64,000 nucleotides of DNA from Roridomyces roridus (lineage: Eukaryota; Basidiomycota; Agaricomycetes; Agaricales; Mycenaceae), in NCBI GenBank assembly GCA_029378245.1, contig JARKIF010000175.1, forward strand, positions 1 to 64,000, in the 5' to 3' direction. Within the stretch, counting starts at the first letter, position 1. Each line of letters starts with the position of its first letter. Below, piece by piece: positions 56,942-64,000 of this stretch. The notes under the pieces were generated by a model. It ran no database searches, was not told where the DNA came from, and worked only from the letters and a program-made list of their open reading frames with translations. A program made the position numbers and the translations under genes.

Positions 56942-58422
56942 TGGCGCGGTGAGGAGAACACGCAGCTACGCGGTGGGGTGGAGACGCGATGGACGGAGCT
57001 GGATGACCTAGTTCGCTAGTTCGCCCAATATAGCGCCGGCACCACACAAGCCACGACTCGGACATCGCGCCGACCCTGAGCGAGAATCCCGTCTCTAAAT
57101 TATACTTGGATTCTTGGCCATGGCCGTAAATTTTCTGGCTCTTAATTGACTATACCGGCGTCGGGTAGCTAGGTGATCGTAGCTGGAAGAACGCACTCCA
57201 CCTCGGAAATGAAAGCGTTTCGTGACTCTGAGCGCCCAGACCGATCAGAGTGGGAGGAAAATTTCTAGGGAATGCGGGTTCGCAGCTCACGAGGATGATG
57301 GGCTGGACTGTGGAGATTCTGTGCGTTGTCTGGAAAAGTGCTGGTGGGAATGAGGACATGGTGGATCGAGGAGGAGAAATGCGTGTTTTGATGGCACGTG
57401 GCCCACCGCTTTCTTTGATCTTCCAGTCATCCTCCTTTGTCGTTTCGCAATAGGGTCTCAGCCTCAGACGGAGAGAAGATTATCCGTTCTTTAACGAAAT
57501 GGCTCTCGATTCTTTGCACTTTGTTTGGTTAGTGGCTCCTTCCCCATTTGTTTCCCTCTCTCTTCTTGCCGTCGACCCATGAATTCCTCCCACGAGCGCC
57601 ACCGAGACCTCCTTCCGTTTCCTGATCGAAGCCACGGCTCAACAGCTTTTCAAGCTATGCATCGCCGGCTCGACGCGACGTGTGCATGCCGAGCGCTGCG
57701 TGTCAGCTGTTGAACCTGAACAATTATGCCAACTTGAGTTCCCTCTGCTCTGTCGCCCGGTCTCGTGGTAAGCATTGCGCAGCCTATTCCCTATCATTGA
57801 CTGACAATCAACTCGGCGAGAACGCGCGTGGCAGCGTCCTCTGGCTCGCCTGTTCTCCACAGCAACCAGCGGCAGTCATATAAACCTCAAGCCCTGAATT
57901 GATCTTCACCCACCATTCCATCCTTCTCTTCCTCCCGCCGGCTCGGGCGTCAAATTGGGGATGTTCGTGCCTTTCATTCGGTCGTGCCCTTGCACTGACG
58001 GCGCCCCACATTTTTCTGCCCTCATTCCTACCTACCGCTCACGGCGGTGGCTGTTGGCTGGTTGGATCTATTGCACTAGATCGTGTGCTATCGGCAATAC
58101 TGTGCTACTCTCGTTCATTTGGCTGAATGCCAACGTCGGCTCTGTGAGATCTGATTACGCAGGTCCTCATCGAAGGATCAACGCAGGTCACTCGCCAACT
58201 GACCTGTCGGAAATAATGAGATCTATTATAAGACTCGTGATCTCTGATGGGGTCTATAAAAGGCTATAAGAGCACGAGACCAGTTGATCAGAGCCAATAA
58301 GAGCCCCATTGATTTGATAAACAAATTGAGCCAAATCGGCTTGACGGCACAGTGAGTCTAGACTAGAGCAAACAAACATCATGAAATACAAAAACAACGG
58401 CCCCACCAGGCAGCACACATGT
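56942..58422. other. gene-poor stretch
   Basis: Only short frames occur on both strands, and none has motifs or convincing introns. Confidence 0.4.
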
Positions 58423-58978
58423 TTACCTAGCTGCAATAATCATCCCTGGATCATCCCTGACCTCATACAGACCACTGGAGTTCGGGCGAGATGCGAAGAA
58501 GGAGTTGATAGTGGTTGAGATGTGCCTTTCGTAGTGCAGGCTGCTGAGGGTCAAACTGCCACGGCGGGGCATCAGCGTCATCCGGGAGCGAAGCCCTTCA
58601 GATAGAATCAATGGCTGCAATAGAGAGCCCGAATCTTTGAGACACACCTGAGATCTGCATACAACCCCACAATATTGGCAATACTCCGTCACACGTAGAT
58701 AACCCTGAACAAGGTTTGTGTACTCCTCCTGGCTCTGTATGTTTGAATGGAGTAGCTCCTTATACGCGGCATTCCCAGAGTGGATGAGCTCTTGTGCACT
58801 TGCGTTCTTGAAAATAGAAATTGAAGTGACCTAGAACACCCGTTTCATGTTGGCCACAATAAGCTTTTCACCAAGGATGGAAACTCACACCGGAGGAGCC
58901 GGGGTGTGGAAGCAGGTCGGCAGATTCCAGGTCAGTCGTGGAGGCAGAGGCGGGTGAGGCAGACCATGTGGTCGACAT
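58423..58978 (-). CDS. hypothetical protein, two or three exons
   Basis: Start 58,978 gives MSTTWSASPASASTTDLESA, then DLLPHPGSSG. A GT-AG intron follows (GTGTGAGTTT...TTCTAG, about 58,832-58,891). The next exon reads VTSISIFKNASAQELIHSGN, AAYKELLHSNIQSQEEYTNL and VQGYLRVTEYCQYCGVVCRS, a helical, possibly coiled-coil segment ending in a Cys-rich piece. A possible donor follows, or the frame can be read through to 58,423. No known domain was recognised. The good start and clean intron make it more than a chance frame. Confidence 0.45.
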
Positions 58979-59091
58979 GGTGGTTTGGTTTGAGTCAACA
59001 GTGTATCACGGGGTCAGTCACGCATTGCCCAGCAGCTTGTGACATGTGACAGACTCTCTTTCTTTCGTCCCATCCGGAACAGCCAGCTTGC

Positions 59092-59450
59092 TCAATCGAC
59101 TCGGCATCGGCATTGTCTACTATGGCAACCGACCGCCTCAAGCCTCAGAACGGGCTGCAGGGAGGAGCAGGTACTGGATGATGCGGCATCCCGCAGGTGC
59201 GTTGCTGACTTCTGCGGCCCATTCTCGCCCTCAAAACCTTCAGACTGTGCTATTTTCGCCTTGTTATCTCCCTTACTTGAGCCCTCCATGCAGTACATGC
59301 AAAAACACACAGTCTCCGCCATCCAATGATGTCTGGCATGGTACGTACAGTTTTCACTCACCATATCCCTACGCCCGTTCCTCCCATTCCTGAGCCCAAT
59401 TCTCACCAAGGAGCAGGGTCTCCATGCCTACCACCCTCTTTTTTTTGAAC
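59092..59450 (+). repeat. dispersed repeat shared with 30.57-30.87 kb
   Basis: Both copies contain GGCATCCCGCAGGTGCGT, followed about 200 bases later by GAGCAGGGTCTC, with similar sequence between. They lie in the same orientation. One copy is inside the 22-kb transposon, the other outside. The element class is unknown. Confidence 0.55.
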
Positions 59451-61087
59451 AATTCTGGCTGTTTACTTACGTTCTACAGGTACCACATTACTTTTTGCAA
59501 TGCAATGCACATCTCATGGTGTTCCCGAGCCGCGTCTGTCAGCCTTCCTGCCTCAAAAAGCTGGTCCTCAGATATGTATTCGAGATCTACCTACTCGCCG
59601 TCAGCCGCGTGTCCTCGTGCACACCCCGTCTGTTGCGCTTGCCCTTTCGACATCCCTGCGTGCTGCCCGCTTCACCACTTTCCGCACGTATCAATCCCCG
59701 GGCACCATGACACATGTCGCGTGGGCGCCCGTCCCATCGGATCACACCATCGCCAGGACCATTTTCAGGCATGTAGCGAACGGGTTCCATTTCCAACGGC
59801 GTCATCTTTTGCCAACCCGCTCAAGTCCTCGCTTGGGGAACAGAAATGTGTTCCCGTCTTCCGAGCCTCGAGGAGATGCACCATGCCCGCTGCTGACACG
59901 CAGTCGTTGGGGACAGACGCCGCCGTTCGCACTCTCAGTTCGCTCGGAATCATCGTCTATTTACTCAATTCGACACACCGCCTCTCGCTACCGCCCCCCG
60001 GGATCCGTCAATACCGTTGCCCGCGTTCCCAACACCGCGTTGTCTCCCACCTCCTCCAATCACGTTGCCGTATTTACCAAGATATATAATGTCACTTACC
60101 AGCATCTCTACACCCTCCTCCAGGCATGCCGCGTCGAGACTGGAATTACACGCCGATGGAAGGTGACCTGCACTGCTTTTGGACCACAACAGCCGCTCGG
60201 CATCCCTCAACCGCCGACTCGCAGCTCCCGCCTTCCATCCTATGCAATACAGTGGCCGCCTGCGTCTGACCGGAATGAAATCCGCCCGTCGTCTTTACCG
60301 AGGTAAGTATTACGAGAACTTACTTGCTAAGTTCTCGTTCTTTTAAAATCTCAGTGGGCCAGTTTTTGGGTGAGGTTTCAGACAATGGGACTTTTGATTA
60401 AGCCGGCTGTGCAGTTTCCTTTTTGCGGCCACAATCACTGATTTTGGCAGCTGCCATCAGCTGATTTTTCTTTTCACTCCACAAGCTCCAGTTTTCATTC
60501 TATTGACTTGGGAGTTTGCGTCTGTACTCCTAGGGGTGTGGTAAAGTCTCGACTCCCCAAGGTGTTGCTGCCATTGTCAACCCCAACCACGATATTGTGC
60601 ATTTACGCTTTTTTTAAAAACTGCACCCTCTGCACTCAGTTTGACTTCTGGCCCTCTATTACTCAGGTAGACAGGATGAGATTGTTCCTCTGGGTCCCCT
60701 AGCAGTTGCCCAAAAAAACAGAGAAAAAAATTGCCATTGAAATTGAGTTGATCACTTCAGACTCGCATGCCCTGGCCGTCAAGATGCGTCTGGCTGAGAT
60801 ATCACTTAAGCCATCATTTTCTCACAAGTATGCCACCTTAAATGGGCACTCGGTATTATATTCATCATGTGGGGCTCGCCAGTGGCAGAAAGTCGGCTGG
60901 TTTTCCACATACTGATTGGACGGCAATGACACCCCGCTCATTCTATGGGCCACACATCCCTCTCCGTGACATTTGCTACTGTAACTCCGCTGTCTGACCC
61001 AAAGAAAGTAAGAGCCTCCACGCTTTCCAACTTTTCAAGTTGACTATCTGGTACATTCATTCGCGTTGTACAGGTACGTGAACGACA
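59451..61087. other. gene-poor stretch
   Basis: A plus-strand frame of 268 codons (59,500-60,306) overlaps another of 221 codons in a second frame, and neither has recognisable motifs. Short inverted ACTTACTTGCTAAGTTCTCG-like sequence lies near 60,310. I do not call a gene. Confidence 0.35.
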
Positions 61088-62694
61088 TTATACTGCAGTT
61101 TGCTTGCTTCTCGAACGGGTTACCCGACCCTCACAGGGTGCGAAATTCTCTTTTCTCCGCTCCTGCTCGTCCAATTCAAGCTTGCGCTTCTTGTTCTGCA
61201 CCGCCTTTGCTTTTGTAGCCTCTATATCCTCCGCCCTCGGGCGCTTGCGATTCCCACCTTTCTCCGTTGGCCTCCGACCTTTGAGAACCTTGTTGCTCTG
61301 ATTAACCCTTTTCGCAGACCACGCGCAGTCCACAAAAATTTGGAAACTGTAAGTGCCTAGCGTCGTGGAGTCAATGATGTCTTGTACATCAGTTTGCACG
61401 AGCATCGGATCCTAGGTGAGAGAGCGTGAACAAGGTGTGTCTAGCTGGAAAGCTCTCAGGGAGTGTGCTCAAACGAACCTTAGAAGACCATGCTGGATCG
61501 GGCTTAGCAGTAAATGGGCTGTACGCTTGAGTCCCGGTGCCGACTGCAAACTTATAGTTAGGAAGTTTCATCTTTTGCTGCCTACGGTCATCGCGTATGG
61601 GGTTCAAAGTGGCCCTCTGAGCGACTTCGCCTGGAGGAACTGTTCTCGGTCAGTTGAATGCCACATGCGCTCAGGGGAGACTTGCCTCGAGCAACACCGT
61701 CTGAACCTATCACGGCGTTAGGAACAAAGAGATTCATCTGCGCCGCTTGAAGGACGGTGGGAAGTGGGAGAGAGACAGAGGCACGTCTATAGCAAAGCAC
61801 ATGCCGTTGCACATATTTTTTGTGAGCCTCGCGGTTGAACCAGAATGGGCTGTCGTTGGATGTATACGGAAGGGGTTGCGCAGCGCCCGGTCCCATGGCG
61901 AGGGTGGACTCATGTTCATGCTCCATAATCGCAGTAATGAAACGGTGGAATACGGTTTCGTTGGAGCAGAGGAGGGACGCCGGCATGGCTGGGTGGACCA
62001 AAGCGCGAACCAAGATGTCGACAGACTCCCATGCACCGCAGCCGTTGAATATGTCCTGCTTATCCTTCATCAAGAAGAGGATCGGCCGGTCATCGTCATT
62101 GGCAATCGTGCTTTGACGCCAAGCAAGAAACCGGGCCCTTGTAGCGGTCGGTTCCAGGGAATGGACTGGACCATGCGTCGAGGACCAGAGTGCAGACCAA
62201 AACTGTTCCAGGATCAATTCATGTGTGGGCAAGTCATACATTCAAAACCCGCCTCCGAGGTTGGCTCCAAGTCGTCCAATGTGAAATGGGAGGCCATACG
62301 AATCAAGGTGAACCCAATGAAACTTTGGTGGTCAACAAATACAAGAGTATATTTCGGGCGGACGAAGGCGGCTTGGATCGTGAGGAGGATGTCTTCCCGT
62401 TTCGGTCCACTGATGCAGTCAGGGGGGACAGGAAAGGCTAGACCACTACGGCGTTGCCTCGTTGGTTGGGATACGATGCGGCGATACATCTCCGTGGGCA
62501 TACAGAAGAGATGTGCTTCGGTTTTGAAGTGGACCCGAAGCACATACTGCAATGAATCCGTGAATCGAGTCGGAAACATATTGAGAATCAATAAACCTTG
62601 TGGTCGGACACCGCATTGCAGATGGCGACCGCCAACTCTTTCCCGCGGGCCTTGGCACGAATGCGACCGGTAATGTTCAGATTGTTGATGAAGT
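61088..62694 (-). pseudogene. uncharacterised gene cut by a Ty3 insertion
   Basis: Several exons read in order on the minus strand: NITGRIRAKARGKELAVAIC and NAVSDHK; an intron of about 50 bases; YVLRVHFKTEAHLFCMPTEM, DILLTIQAAFVRPKYTLVFV, DHQSFIGFTLIRM; then MYDLPTHELILEQFWSALWS, SLEPTATRARFLAWRQSTIA, NDDDRPILFLMKDKQDIFNG, YTSNDSPFWFNREAHKKYV, MNLFVPNAVIGSDGVARG; and a final exon with GTYSFQIFVDCAWSAKRVNQ and a Lys/Arg-rich nuclear-type tail. I do not know the family. The reading frame changes near 62,235 without a clear intron, and the 5' end is separated by the Ty3 element starting at 62,695. The gene is therefore broken here, and its start would lie beyond the element, outside the window. 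Confidence 0.65.
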
Positions 62695-63169
62695 TGTCAC
62701 GCGCTGACCTATTTGCGCACGTGAAAACACCAAATAAACCAGATAAGCATTGGCGCCGTACAGCGTTAAAGTCCTGGGAACCCCGTCTCGATCGGATTGA
62801 GGAAGAAGCCGAGGAAGACATTATTTAAAGACGTGGGATAGTTTCATATTTATGAACGACAGCATGGATGTGGGAAGGAGTTTCCGATCAGTGAACTGTC
62901 CGATCATGACAGGCTTCTATGAAGGACACGGTGGAGACACGACAATAGGAGAAGACAAAGGCGCGGGACAATAGCGCATGTTGGACACCAGGACAATTAG
63001 TGTAGCATCGTAGATCTATTCCTCATAGTATAAAAGCAGTAGCTAGTCGTCGTATTCTGTACCCTCTCCTAGACTTTTATTCAGTTCATTTTACGAGCTT
63101 TAGTAGCGCACTACCCAATCCGCAGCATCTTACCGCTGTTGGACGCGTGAAACAAGTCTTGTCGTGACA
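62695..63169 (+). repeat. 5' LTR of the second Ty3 copy
   Basis: A 475-base LTR with TGTCACGCG and CGTGACA ends and a TATAAAAG box near 63,030, followed by TAATAAAAGTCTACC as in the first copy. Confidence 0.93.
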
Positions 63170-63671
63170 TAATAAAAGTCTACCCTCATACCGCTTTTAC
63201 CTCCCCCCGACATATCCTTTCCATACGCCTCGGCGTCCCTCCCCCACTACTTGGTCTCTCGTAATTGAAGATCCACTCATACCTCAAGCGTCACGTCGTT
63301 AAATCGCGACGTTAAATAAGCGCCAATCTCTGGTCGAACTATTTTGATAGACAGTCGCTGTGCAACGGGAAACGTTGAGTCCGTCCCCGCACAATAGCAG
63401 AAGTTGGCGTTCGGGGTGGCAATCTTCGGAGAGTACCCTCGCGCAGATACCGGGAGAGTCGTAGAAGGCCCGGGTCTGTTCTATCGGCAAGCGTTACGAC
63501 CGAGAAACCCCACCACCGGCTTTGTGCCGCTCCTACCCAAGCCGCGACGGCGTTTCGTGCACCATCATCCTCCTCTTCCGCACCTCTAGCCGTGAAGCCT
63601 GTTCCGTAGCGGACCAACTCTTGGCCGCTTCCGCCACCACCCACCACACCTTTCATACCGCCGCCCCTGCC

Positions 63672-64000
63672 ATGTCCCACCACGGCAGCCCCATCCACTA
63701 TGACCAGCCTCAGGCGGTCTACCCTCCCCAAATTTACCCATCCCGCCCTCCTACCCGCTCTCCCCCTCGCCCTCTTCCTACCCGACCCGATTCCATCCCC
63801 GCCCAGCATGGCCTGACTGAGTTACTTCAGGCCCTCCCCCCACGCCCGGCACCAGCAAGGATGACGCTGGCCCGGCTTCCCCGCCGTTTGACGGCAATGA
63901 CAAATCCAAGTGGGAAACTTGGATCGACAGTGTCACGACCTACCTCGTGGCATACGAACACGATTTCAATACGGATCATAGACGTATTTTCTTCGTGCTC
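63672..64000 (+). CDS. Gag (partial) of the second Ty3 copy
   Basis: A Pro-rich leader opens at 63,672 with MSHHGSPIHYDQPQAVYPPQ. The capsid frame (DGNDKSKWETW) lies in a different phase, shifted near the C6 run around 63,838, exactly as in the first copy. Only the first part of the capsid is inside the window. Confidence 0.75.
   Translation, partial: MSHHGSPIHYDQPQAVYPPQIYPSRPPTRSPPRPLPTRPDSIPAQHGLTELLQALPPRPAPARMTLARLPRRLTAMTNPSGKLGSTVSRPTSWHTNTISIRIIDVFSSC

Larger units (their letters stand above)
62695..64000 (+). mobile_element. second Ty3 chromovirus copy, runs off the window
   Basis: The 5' LTR (62,695-63,169) is followed by the same leader as in the first copy, and gag begins near 63,672. 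The capsid start reads PPFDGNDKSKWETWIDSVTT without the stop found in the first copy. The sequence is cut by the window end, so the rest cannot be judged. The left flanking 5-mer is GAAGT. The insertion splits the uncharacterised gene on its left. Confidence 0.93.

Noticed and set aside
59500..60306. 268-codon plus-strand frame
   Set aside because: A second long frame overlaps it, there is no recognisable domain, and the context is repeat-like.

Overview
The window is nuclear DNA of a filamentous fungus, very probably a mushroom-forming basidiomycete (Agaricomycetes). The evidence is short introns of about 45-60 bases, a WOPR (Gti1/Pac2) regulator, an F-box/LRR gene, a NACHT-ankyrin receptor, a DUF6532 gene, a Plavaka-type transposase and Ty3 chromoviruses. 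No bacterial, organellar or rRNA signal was seen, and no intact tRNA gene.

Layout. At 1-3.4 kb are repeat remnants: a hAT-like inverted-repeat element and a short ankyrin fragment. At 3.4-8.65 kb are two minus-strand host genes, a BCS1-like AAA ATPase and a WOPR transcription factor. At 9.2-10.6 kb is a repeat array with tRNA-type B boxes. From 10,636 to 32,673 lies one 22-kb DNA transposon. It has 19-bp terminal inverted repeats and a 3-bp target duplication (ATT), and the uninterrupted paralogue of its insertion site survives at 45,268-45,270. It carries a Plavaka-type transposase (24.6-27.5 kb, minus) and a divergent DUF6532 gene (27.5-29.0 kb, plus). Later insertions have swollen it: a solo LTR, an older retroelement relic and a decayed Ty3 chromovirus (16.5-24.2 kb) that itself holds a 1.5-kb insert.

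At 33.96-37.72 kb is a minus-strand NLR-like gene. Its P-loop lies on a 25-nt micro-exon and it ends in about 18 nearly identical ankyrin units. A transposase relic lies just upstream. The interval 41.2-45.5 kb is a second copy of the WOPR gene plus the B-box array, with a deletion-inactivated WOPR pseudogene and a 610-bp hAT-type MITE with a perfect 8-bp target duplication.

From 46 to 56.6 kb the DNA is mostly host genes: F-box/LRR, HUS1 and Maf (divergent), a membrane protein, a small GPI-type secreted protein, an alcohol-acetyltransferase-like enzyme and a single-pass membrane protein. Minus-oriented B-box repeats lie between them. At 61.1-62.7 kb a gene of unknown function is cut by a second Ty3 copy, which runs off the right edge.

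The history can be read from the insertions. A segment (WOPR plus array) was duplicated. Copy A then received the 22-kb transposon, while copy B received the MITE and lost the core of its WOPR domain. All boundaries and splice sites come from reading the sequence by eye.
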